From: Burkholderia sp.
GTDB lineage: Bacteria > Pseudomonadota > Gammaproteobacteria > Burkholderiales > Burkholderiaceae
DNA length: 5,764 nucleotides
Direction of reading: 5' to 3'
NCBI GenBank assembly: GCA_028292565.1
Contig: JAQGMD010000177.1
Coordinates: 1-5,764 of the forward strand
The position numbers and the translations under genes were made by a program. The notes beneath the pieces were generated by a model, which worked only from the letters and a program-made list of their open reading frames with translations, was not told the DNA's origin and did not search any database. Shown here piece by piece: positions 1-4,831 of this stretch; position 1 is the stretch's first letter; the number at the start of each line of letters is the position of its first letter.

Positions 1-85
1 AAAGCAAGATGTGATCGGGGCACGGAATGTTATCAAAGAAATATGAAATCGGATCGGTCAGGGCGGTTGCTAGCGGTCGGTCGCA

Positions 86-155
86 GCGTGGGCACCCTGT
101 GCCCACGCGGAATCCACGATCGGGAAAGGCGTGGGCACGTGGTACCCACCCTGCG
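86..155. repeat. Pair of REP-like palindromes (BIME-like)
   Basis: Bases 86-108 form a perfect hairpin with a 10-bp stem, GCGTGGGCAC and GTGCCCACGC, and a 3-nt loop (CCT). A second copy starts at 129 with the same ten bases, then GTG and an imperfect returning arm ending near 155; on the minus strand it begins CGCAGGGTGGGTACC. The pair lies just downstream of the minus-strand gene that ends at 162. No T-run follows on either side, so a classical intrinsic terminator is not clear, although the hairpin could still end or stabilise that transcript. Palindromes with a GTGGGCAC core are, from memory, frequent in betaproteobacterial intergenic DNA; assignment to a named REP family is inference. Confidence 0.6.
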
Positions 156-161
156 AATCTG

Positions 162-944
162 TTACGCCGCTTCCCACTCAATATTGGTCAGGAACGACAA
201 CCGCGCCTCGATCAATCGGGTCGATGCTTCCAGCACCGTGTCGGTGTGCTGTGGATCCTGGTCCAGCATTCGTGCCAGGATGTTGCGCATGGTCTTGCCC
301 TGTCCATTTTCACGCTCGATGTGGCGGCGGAAGAACTCCAGGCATTCAGGTGGCACTCCGTGCGCCGTAAATCCATGCATCACATCGCTGTACAGATCCG
401 GCAAGATCGCTTCGGCGCCAAGGTAGAGCGCGGCGAGGCCATGGACCGGATCCGCCTGCCTGCAATAGTAGGACACCGTATCGATCAGGCCCTGGGTCCC
501 CGGCAGCGTCGGGCTGTGCTTCAGTTCGACGCCGAAGTCCGACAGCATGTCTGTATACGTCACCGTATGTGGTTCCTCGTCGCCGCTGAAGCCGAGCTCC
601 ACGGCAAGGTCTTGCGCGAGTCGCATAGCGTCGCCGGCATCGTCCAGATTGGCGATCAGCGCACAAAGATAGCGCATGTTGAAAGCCGCGTATTTGCCCT
701 GTTGCGAGAGGAAGGTCCTCAGCGCGGAAAGTGTCACCTTGCCACTGGCACAACGGCGTACGAACGGATGTTGCCGCACCCGCTCCACGTTGCGCTGGGC
801 AAGCATGTCCAGCAGTTGCATCGCGCTGACGCCCAGCGGAATCGACCCGGCGCGGGCGCGATCAAACGTATATGCGGCCATGCTGTCTGGCCTGCCCTCG
901 CAAAGCGCCTCGTCACCTGTAAGACTGTGCATCGGGATCTCCAT
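162..944 (-). CDS. Heme-oxygenase-fold putative diiron oxidase (iron-containing redox enzyme family)
   Basis: This is probably a cytosolic all-helical protein of the heme-oxygenase-like diiron oxidase (HDO) superfamily, related to TenA/PqqC, CADD, UndA and SznF. Numbered from the chosen ATG at 944 (260 aa), the metal-site series is E116 (VELGF), H126 (EEPH), E178 (LGAEAILPDLY), H208 and E212 (RRHIERE) and Q215. The spacing E+10 H, then H+4 acid, then +3, matches what I recall of the SznF central domain. Two ligands differ: Glu for the usual Asp, and Gln for the final His (codon 300-302). The start is uncertain. The frame stays open to an ATG at 1100 (312 aa), but that N-terminal extension looks non-domain-like and would fill the divergent promoter region with folE. 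ATG 944 has GGGG about 9 nt upstream, and ATG 932 has GGAG six nt upstream. The substrate cannot be told from sequence. The fold assignment is good; the exact subfamily is uncertain. Confidence 0.75.
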   Translation of the reverse strand: MEIPMHSLTGDEALCEGRPDSMAAYTFDRARAGSIPLGVSAMQLLDMLAQRNVERVRQHPFVRRCASGKVTLSALRTFLSQQGKYAAFNMRYLCALIANLDDAGDAMRLAQDLAVELGFSGDEEPHTVTYTDMLSDFGVELKHSPTLPGTQGLIDTVSYYCRQADPVHGLAALYLGAEAILPDLYSDVMHGFTAHGVPPECLEFFRRHIERENGQGKTMRNILARMLDQDPQHTDTVLEASTRLIEARLSFLTNIEWEAA

Positions 945-1051
945 TGAAAGAATCCCCGATGAGTGGATCGGCGCCCGCGAAAGTTCCGTCCGGGCATCAG
1001 TAATCAATGCGGTCGAAGGTTGATAGGGATGCAACTGTGCAGCGGGGTGGG

Positions 1052-1071
1052 CACCCTGCTGATTCAGGGTG
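1052..1071. repeat. Inverted repeat CACCCTG-6-CAGGGTG
   Basis: Perfect 7-bp arms at 1052-1058 and 1065-1071 are separated by six bases, in the region between the divergent oxidase gene and folE. The word GTGGGCACCCTG at 1047-1058 is identical to bases 88-99 in the left-hand palindrome, so this may be a degenerate relative of that repeat. A role as an operator is also possible. If the oxidase gene started at 1100, the repeat would lie inside its coding sequence. Confidence 0.35.
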
Positions 1072-1087
1072 GCGGACTGCTTCATCT

Positions 1088-1116
1088 CTGCCAAAGTCAT
1101 CGGTCCGGGTTAAGAT
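1088..1116 (+). promoter_or_regulatory. Candidate folE promoter
   Basis: A possible -35 CTGCCA (1088-1093) and -10 TAAGAT (1111-1116) are 17 bp apart. Each matches four of six bases of the sigma-70 consensus. Transcription would start near 1123, giving a leader of about 25 nt before the folE ATG. The -10 overlaps the left arm of an 8-bp inverted repeat. This is a weak prediction by eye only. Confidence 0.25.
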
Positions 1117-1132
1117 TCGCACTGAACCCGGA
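1104..1132. promoter_or_regulatory. Inverted repeat upstream of folE, candidate operator
   Basis: TCCGGGTT (1104-1111) and AACCCGGA (1125-1132) are a perfect 8-bp inverted repeat with a 13-nt spacer. The arm centres are 21 bp apart, two helical turns, which is the geometry of many dimeric repressor sites. It ends 15 bp before the folE ATG and lies between the two divergent genes, so one protein bound here could affect both. It could instead form a hairpin in a leader RNA; no T-run follows, so it is not a typical terminator. Confidence 0.4.
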
Positions 1133-1147
1133 TTTTGGAAACAAACA

Positions 1148-1717
1148 ATGAATGACGACGATTTTTCAGAAAAAGACTGGCGCAGGCTGTTAAGCCATCT
1201 CGGCGAAAACCCCGATCGCCAGGGGCTGCGCGACACGCCGCAGCGCGTGGACAAGGCGTGGAAACACTGGACCTCCGGCTACGACCAGGATCCGGCGGAG
1301 ATACTCAAGGTATTCGAGGATGGGGCGGAACAATACAACGAGCTCATCGTGGTCCGCGGGATTCCGGTCTATAGCCATTGCGAACACCATCTTGCGCCGT
1401 TCTTCGGATGGGCAACCGTCGGTTATACGCCGAGAGGCAAGATAGTCGGACTTTCCAAACTGACCCGGCTGGTCGACTGTTTCGCGAAGCGCCTGCAAGT
1501 GCAGGAGCGCCTGACCATGCAGATCGCCGAATCGTTCATGAAGCATGTGGAGCCGTTGTCCGTGGGCGTGGTGATCCGGTGCCGTCATATGTGCATGGAA
1601 AGCCGCGGCATCCGGACGCCCGGACAGGAGACGGTGACTTCCGCTCTGTTGGGTGAGATGCGGAACAATCTCGGACTGCGCACCGAATTTCTTGCCATGG
1701 CACGCGAGAAGGACTGA
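1148..1717 (+). CDS. folE: GTP cyclohydrolase I
   Basis: This enzyme converts GTP to 7,8-dihydroneopterin triphosphate plus formate, the first step of tetrahydrofolate and other pterin synthesis, in the cytosol as a zinc-dependent homodecamer. The 189-aa product carries the type I signature SHCEHHLAPF (76-85), the PRGKIVGLSKL segment (95-105), QVQERLTMQI (117-126) and RHMCMESRG (146-154). C78, H80, H81 and C149 match E. coli Cys110, His112, His113 and Cys181 with a constant offset of 32, so the zinc site and catalytic His are intact. The chosen ATG has a modest GGA eight nt upstream and gives the normal short N-terminus; an in-frame ATG at 1007 would add 47 residues of unlike composition. The gene is divergent from the heme-oxygenase-fold gene, and a same-strand metalloprotein gene follows after 92 nt. 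I cannot tell whether it is the housekeeping copy or a second one. Confidence 0.95.
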   Translation: MNDDDFSEKDWRRLLSHLGENPDRQGLRDTPQRVDKAWKHWTSGYDQDPAEILKVFEDGAEQYNELIVVRGIPVYSHCEHHLAPFFGWATVGYTPRGKIVGLSKLTRLVDCFAKRLQVQERLTMQIAESFMKHVEPLSVGVVIRCRHMCMESRGIRTPGQETVTSALLGEMRNNLGLRTEFLAMAREKD

Positions 1718-1753
1718 ACGTCGTTCGCAGGCTGCGCTCCGCACGCGCAACCT

Positions 1754-1775
1754 TGGTAACAAGTCGCTGGTAACA
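1754..1775. repeat. Direct repeat TGGTAACA, spaced 14 bp
   Basis: TGGTAACA occurs at 1754-1761 and again at 1768-1775 in the 92-nt gap between folE and the next gene, followed by an AT-rich stretch (TATTAATCG, then TTTTTT at 1790-1795). A short 5-bp inverted pair CGGTA/TACCG (1778-1799) surrounds that AT-rich segment. This may be a promoter or regulator region for the downstream gene. I could not find a well-spaced -35/-10 pair, and the repeat may be chance. Confidence 0.2.
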
Positions 1776-1809
1776 TACGGTATTAATCGTTTTTTACCGG
1801 ACGCCTTCG

Positions 1810-2631
1810 ATGACTGACCTTGTAGTTCGCCGCCTGCTGATCGACCTTGAGCCGCCGTTCGCGCGTCATTGGTGCGGCGGCGATGCATTCCGCTCCGCCT
1901 TCTTCAATGCACTCTCGATGAGCTTCCCGGTAGGCGAGCAATTCTTCATCGACGCGGTGCGCGATGGCTTCAATGCGTTGCCTGCGGACCGGCAGGAGAG
2001 CTACAGGCAGGAAGTGCAGGGGTTCATCGGGCAGGAGGCAACGCACCGCCGCTTGCACGCACTATTCAACAATCATCTCGAATCACAGGGCCTGGAGAAT
2101 CATTGGGGCCCGCGCGCGCTGCAGCGCCAGAAGATGCTTGAAGGCGTCGACAAGCGTCACTGGCTCGCGATCACCGCGGCCTATGAGCACTTTACCGCCA
2201 TCTTTGCTGAGTGGATGCTTCGGCACCACGACCTGCTGGACGACTGCGAGCCGCGCATGAAAACCATGTGGTTATGGCATGCCGCCGAAGAGTCGGAACA
2301 CAAGTCCACCGCTTTCGACCTGTACCAGGCGCTGGGCGGCAGCCATACGTGGCGCACTACCTGGTTTCGCCGCATTACCTTCTTCTTCCTCACCGATGTC
2401 CTGCGCCAGACCGTACACAACCTGAGGCGCGATGGCAGCCTGTGGAAATGGTGTACCTGGAAAAGCGCTGCCGTCTCTCTGTTTGGCCAGCGCGGCCTGG
2501 TCAGGGAGACCTGGCAACCATGGCGCGAATACCTCCGGCGCGATTTCCACCCGAGGCAGCAGGACACCGAACTCTCGCGCCGCTGGCTGGTGGAAAATGC
2601 CGGCAGCTATACGCCGGTCGGTTCAACCTGA
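1810..2631 (+). CDS. Predicted metal-dependent hydrolase, PF10118/COG3687-like, ferritin-like
   Basis: This 273-aa protein resembles the family annotated 'predicted metal-dependent hydrolase' (PF10118, COG3687), for which I know of no firmly established reaction. Its likely metal ligands lie on four helices: E43 (GEQFF), E76 and H79 (QEATHRRLH), E126 with H127 (YEHFTA), and E161 with H164 (AAEESEHKS). This ExxH ... E ... ExxH layout is that of a ferritin-like diiron site. The remaining C-terminal part is Trp- and Arg-rich (W182, W185, W212, W214, W217, W235, W238) with one short hydrophobic run around 189-199, too short for a confident membrane span. There is no signal peptide. The ATG at 1810 lacks a strong Shine-Dalgarno (CGGA near 1798), but no upstream in-frame alternative is apparent. 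The stop is 31 nt before the extradiol dioxygenase gene, suggesting co-transcription. The family call is fairly sure; the function is unknown. Confidence 0.8.
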   Translation: MTDLVVRRLLIDLEPPFARHWCGGDAFRSAFFNALSMSFPVGEQFFIDAVRDGFNALPADRQESYRQEVQGFIGQEATHRRLHALFNNHLESQGLENHWGPRALQRQKMLEGVDKRHWLAITAAYEHFTAIFAEWMLRHHDLLDDCEPRMKTMWLWHAAEESEHKSTAFDLYQALGGSHTWRTTWFRRITFFFLTDVLRQTVHNLRRDGSLWKWCTWKSAAVSLFGQRGLVRETWQPWREYLRRDFHPRQQDTELSRRWLVENAGSYTPVGST

Positions 2632-2653
2632 TTACATTTCAATAAAAAAATTC

Positions 2654-2660
2654 GGAGGGG
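2654..2660 (+). promoter_or_regulatory. Strong ribosome binding site deciding the dioxygenase start
   Basis: GGAGGGG ends two nt before the ATG at 2663. It fixes this start even though the reading frame is open for about 230 nt further upstream, inside the preceding gene. The spacing from the GGAGG core is slightly short (four nt). Confidence 0.75.
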
Positions 2661-2662
2661 AC

Positions 2663-3523
2663 ATGATTGAGTTAAAAGACATCCGGTATGTACGCCTCGG
2701 TACGCGCAACGTCGGCCAGGCGACCGAATATGCGCAAAAGATTCTCGGACTGGAACTGGTGCGCAAGGAGCAGGGCGCCTGCTATTTTCGCAGCGATAAT
2801 CGCGACCACACGCTGGTCTACTTCGAAGGCGATCCGCACAATCACACGGTTGCGTTCGAGCTGGCGAATGCGAGCGAATTCCAGGCGGCGGCGACCGCGT
2901 TGTCCGATGCCGGCTACCAAGTGGTGTCGGGGAGCAGGGAAGCATGTGATCAGCGCGCGGTAGGCGACTTCATCAACTTCAAGGATCCGAGCGGCAACAG
3001 CATCGACCTGGTGCTTCGTCCGCATCACAGCGGACGCCGGTATTTTCCGTCACGCGACGCGGGTATCACCGGGTTCAGCCACGTCGGTTTGCGCACGTCG
3101 AATCCGCATCGGGATGAAGAGTTCTGGACTCACCTGATGAACGCGCGGGTCAGTGATCGCATCGGCGTTTCTCCTCTGCTCAGGATCGACGGCGTGCATC
3201 ACAAGATCGCGCTTTTTCCTTCGACCTACGCCGGCGTGCAGCATATCAATCATCAGGTGGAGGACATCAATGACCTGATGCGCTCCTGGTACATGCTGAA
3301 GGAAGCTGGTGTGAAGGTGGTCTTCGGGCCGGGACGGCATCCGACATCGGGCGCGATGTTTCTTTACTTCGAGGGTCCGGACGGTATGGTGTTTGAATAC
3401 TCGACGGGCGTGAAGGTGTTCACCGAAGAAGAGCAACGCACACATCAGCCGCGGCATTTTCCGCTTGTTCCGTCATCCTTCTGCATGTGGGGATCGCGGC
3501 CGGATATTCCGGAGTTCAAGTAG
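2663..3523 (+). CDS. Two-domain type I extradiol dioxygenase (VOC superfamily)
   Basis: This 286-aa protein has two vicinal-oxygen-chelate domains (about 5-120 and 135-250), the architecture of 2,3-dihydroxybiphenyl 1,2-dioxygenase and catechol 2,3-dioxygenase, which cleave catechols next to the ring hydroxyls using Fe(II) and O2. In the C-terminal domain H140 (GFSHVGL), H194 (QHINHQV) and E245 (VFEYSTG) fit the 2-His-1-Glu iron site (BphC His146, His210, Glu260). H180 (VHHKIAL), H226 (GRHPTSG) and Y235 fit the BphC active-site His195, His241 and Tyr250; the spacings H226 +9 Y235 +10 E245 equal those of BphC. The N-terminal domain lacks metal ligands, as is usual for this architecture. The site therefore looks competent, but the substrate is unknown. 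The gene lies 31 nt after the predicted hydrolase and 53 nt before an aldolase-fold gene, with a tautomerase further on, consistent with aromatic meta-cleavage. An alternative role as another VOC enzyme cannot be excluded. Confidence 0.85.
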   Translation: MIELKDIRYVRLGTRNVGQATEYAQKILGLELVRKEQGACYFRSDNRDHTLVYFEGDPHNHTVAFELANASEFQAAATALSDAGYQVVSGSREACDQRAVGDFINFKDPSGNSIDLVLRPHHSGRRYFPSRDAGITGFSHVGLRTSNPHRDEEFWTHLMNARVSDRIGVSPLLRIDGVHHKIALFPSTYAGVQHINHQVEDINDLMRSWYMLKEAGVKVVFGPGRHPTSGAMFLYFEGPDGMVFEYSTGVKVFTEEEQRTHQPRHFPLVPSSFCMWGSRPDIPEFK

Positions 3524-3526
3524 CGA

Positions 3527-3561
3527 CGCTCCCCTCGCCCCGCTTGCGGGAGTGGGGAGTG
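3527..3561. repeat. REP-like palindrome overlapping the aldolase translation start region
   Basis: Starting four bases after the dioxygenase stop, CTCCCC (3529-3534) pairs with GGGGAG (3554-3559), extendable to 8 bp with 3527-3528 and 3560-3561 (one G-T pair). An inner CCCGC (3539-3543) pairs with GCGGG (3546-3550) around a very tight loop. It resembles the widespread CCCCTCTCCCGC-TT-GCGGGAGAGGG intergenic repeats. No T-run follows, so it is probably not a simple terminator; it could stabilise the upstream mRNA or attenuate translation of the next gene. Confidence 0.55.
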
Positions 3562-3576
3562 TTCACCACCCCAAGA

Positions 3577-4287
3577 ATGAACGACATCAAAAAGATCAAC
3601 ATGCCGCCCATCGAAGAAGTACAACTCAGGGTACGCAAAGCAGCCCGCGCAATGGCCCGCCACAACCTCGTCCACGCCTACGGACACGTTAGCGCCCGCC
3701 TCAACGACGAAGAACTGCTGGTCTGCGCGCCGCGCCCCATGGGTTGCATCGCACCTGGCGAAGACGGCATACGCGTCCCGATCAACGGCGCATTACCGCC
3801 GGGCGTCCTGCACGAAGTCCGCATCCATCAACAGATTTACCGCATGCGTCCTGATGTCGGCGGCATATGCCGCATCCAGCCGCCGCGCCTGATGGCGCTC
3901 TCCACAATGAAAATCACGCCGCGTCCCCGTCACGGAAGCGGCGCCTATTTCGGGCCCCAGCCACCTCTGTGGGATGACCCAATGCTGGTACGCACCGACG
4001 ACAAGGCACAGGCCCTCGCCGAAAAACTCGGCAACGCGCGCGCCATCGTCATGCGCGGCAACGGCGCGGTCTGTGCAGGAGCAAGCATTGAAGAAGCCGC
4101 ATGTCTGGCCTACTTCCTTGAAGACGCCGCGGCGGTAGAGCTCGCGGTATTGCAGGTGAAAGCGGACGTCACGCCCGCCATTTATACTCCTGAAGAAGTT
4201 GCGGCACGCGCGGTAACCGCCGGCGGCCTGTTCGAACGCATGTGGGAATATCTGACGTTTGGCGACCCGGAAAATAAAGAACGATAA
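3577..4287 (+). CDS. Class II aldolase/adducin-fold protein lacking the zinc histidines
   Basis: The 236-aa product has the class II aldolase (FucA/AraD/adducin) fold: AYGHVSARL (34-42) at the GNIS/GHVS substrate loop, HEVRIHQQIYRMRPDVGGI (79-97), MRGNGAVCAG (159-168) and IEEAACLAYFLEDAA (171-185). Family members use a catalytic Glu and three His to hold Zn for retro-aldol or decarboxylation chemistry. Here the Glu remains as E80, four residues before H84. The HxH motif is R99-I-Q101 (codons 3871-3879) and the third His is N162 (codon 4060-4062), so the classical metal site is gone. The frame is intact and well conserved in layout, so I do not call it a pseudogene; it may be a divergent subfamily with another chemistry or role. 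The start is uncertain. ATG 3577 has no clear Shine-Dalgarno; GTG 3559 has GGGAG six nt upstream (242 aa); ATG 3601 gives 228 aa. Neighbours suggest an aromatic pathway, perhaps a decarboxylase-like step, but that is inference. Confidence 0.8.
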   Translation: MNDIKKINMPPIEEVQLRVRKAARAMARHNLVHAYGHVSARLNDEELLVCAPRPMGCIAPGEDGIRVPINGALPPGVLHEVRIHQQIYRMRPDVGGICRIQPPRLMALSTMKITPRPRHGSGAYFGPQPPLWDDPMLVRTDDKAQALAEKLGNARAIVMRGNGAVCAGASIEEAACLAYFLEDAAAVELAVLQVKADVTPAIYTPEEVAARAVTAGGLFERMWEYLTFGDPENKER

Positions 4288-4308
4288 TCACGAGACAAGA
4301 GGAAGACT

Positions 4309-4404
4309 ATGGACGAAGGAGCAGGCCTTCGCGATGGGGCGGCGCACCACACCGCTGCCGCACACGCCGCGCTGCGGTATGGGACAACGCTGCCTACGGT
4401 TTGA
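4309..4404 (+). CDS. Possible 31-aa small ORF with good RBS
   Basis: GAGGAAG (4299-4305) is well placed before the ATG at 4309, 21 nt after the aldolase-fold stop. It drives a 31-codon frame beginning MDEGAGLRDGAAHH and ending TTLPTV. The product is Ala/His-rich in the middle (AAHHTAAAHAA) with no recognisable domain, signal peptide or membrane segment. A good ribosome binding site on such a short frame suggests either a genuine small or leader peptide or the surviving start of a longer gene lost by frameshift or deletion. No function is proposed. Confidence 0.3.
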   Translation: MDEGAGLRDGAAHHTAAAHAALRYGTTLPTV

Positions 4405-4446
4405 AAATGCGCAGGGTGCCGGAAGCGGCAAAGGTGAAATGACACG
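4309..4446 (+). pseudogene. Possible decayed ABC-transporter ATPase fragment
   Basis: The 260-nt gap between the aldolase-fold gene and the tautomerase contains, at 4371-4442, a frame reading AAVWDNAAYGLKMRRVPEAA and then a stop. It looks like the segment just after the Q-loop of PotA/ProV-type importer ATPases (typically PHxTVxDNvAfGL). Upstream in another frame, QAFA (around 4321-4332) and LPHT (around 4355-4366) resemble the end of the Q-loop in such proteins, but the spacing is wrong, so frameshifts or insertions would be needed. Caution: a third reading of 4412-4446 gives GAGSGKGEMTR, which resembles a Walker A motif, and these two readings overlap and cannot both be real. No Walker B or signature motif is present. 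I regard it as a possible remnant of a lost transporter gene, not as an established one. Confidence 0.25.
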
Positions 4447-4537
4447 GCATCCGACGCGAAGGCGGTGTACATTCACTCGAGTTTTAAACAGAGCTGCGCA
4501 ACCCGTGCGTCAAGCTGCCAGGTTAATCATTTTCAAC

Positions 4538-4542
4538 AGGAG
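4538..4542 (+). promoter_or_regulatory. Ribosome binding site of the tautomerase gene
   Basis: AGGAG lies five nt before the ATG at 4548, a near-ideal Shine-Dalgarno arrangement. It places Pro directly after the initiator Met, as the catalytic mechanism of the family demands. Confidence 0.75.
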
Positions 4543-4547
4543 AACAC

Positions 4548-4739
4548 ATGCCATTCGTACAGATCCAGATGCTGGAAGGCCGCGACGACGAGAAGAAGCG
4601 CAGGCTGATTGCTGCCGTAACCAACGCGATTGCCGAGGCGCTTGAGGCGCCGCCTGAGTCGGTCAGGATAATACTGACCGACGTGCCGAAGACGCATTGG
4701 GGTGTTGGCGGGAAGACGATGAAGGAGTTGGGGAAGTAG
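4548..4739 (+). CDS. 4-oxalocrotonate tautomerase-like enzyme
   Basis: This 63-aa protein of the tautomerase superfamily isomerises enol/keto forms of dicarboxylic or related acids; in classical meta-cleavage it converts 2-hydroxymuconate to 2-oxo-3-hexenedioate. After Met removal Pro1 is the general base (PFVQIQMLEGR). Arg11 and Arg39 (ESVRII) match the Pseudomonas putida enzyme position for position. Position 50, Phe in P. putida 4-OT, is Trp here (KTHWGVGG). The length is typical of the short 4-OT group, which forms trimers of dimers in the cytosol. It is preceded by its own good ribosome binding site and a 260-nt gap after the aldolase-fold gene, so it may have its own promoter. It converges with the LysR gene 92 nt away. 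The context with an extradiol dioxygenase supports an aromatic pathway role, but many 4-OT paralogues are promiscuous and the substrate is unproven. Confidence 0.9.
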   Translation: MPFVQIQMLEGRDDEKKRRLIAAVTNAIAEALEAPPESVRIILTDVPKTHWGVGGKTMKELGK

Positions 4740-4798
4740 GACGTAGCGAGAGCCGTCGGTCGCGCGTGGGTCCGAATGTTGGGATGGGCGCGCGGTAC

Positions 4799-4823
4799 TG
4801 CAGCCCCCTTGCAGGGGAAGGAG
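4799..4823. repeat. Degenerate palindromic repeat in convergent intergenic region
   Basis: CCCC (4805-4808) and GGGG (4814-4817) flank TTGCA, followed by AAGGAG. On the minus strand the text reads CTCCTTCCCCTGCAAGGGGG, which resembles the common proteobacterial CCTTCCCCTGCAAGGGGAAGG intergenic repeats with one arm eroded. The word TGCAG occurs at 4799 and again at 4810. It lies between the 3' ends of the tautomerase and LysR genes, where a bidirectional terminator could sit, but the stem is short and lacks a T-run. Confidence 0.35.
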
Positions 4824-4831
4824 CAAAAGCG

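Noticed and set aside
1..85. Possible end or start of another gene at the left edge
   Set aside because: No frame gives a recognisable peptide and no clear start or stop signal with a ribosome binding site is visible in this short AT-richer segment.
27..947. Long plus-strand open frame (306 codons) opposite the heme-oxygenase-fold gene
   Set aside because: It is antisense to a gene with recognisable family motifs, and its translation is Arg/His/Gln-rich with no domain pattern. It is a GC-driven shadow frame.
1190..1888. Minus-strand open frame (232 codons) across folE and the start of the next gene
   Set aside because: It covers folE on the opposite strand, has no recognisable motifs and would overlap two convincing genes.
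4471..4488. ATTCAC followed by ACTCGAGT palindrome as a NahR-type binding site upstream of the tautomerase
   Set aside because: Only the first six bases fit the recalled NahR consensus (ATTCACGCTN2TGAT); the rest does not match and no T-N11-A symmetry is present. Likely chance.
4259..4645. Plus-strand 128-codon frame bridging the aldolase-fold end and the tautomerase
   Set aside because: It overlaps both real genes out of frame, has no good start signal, and its translation is basic and low in structure; only short look-alike motifs (GAGSGKGEMTR) occur.
4740..4831. Bidirectional terminator between tautomerase and LysR genes
   Set aside because: Expected by position, but the only inverted repeat is a 4-bp GC stem without a T-run on either strand, so it is annotated only as a degenerate repeat.
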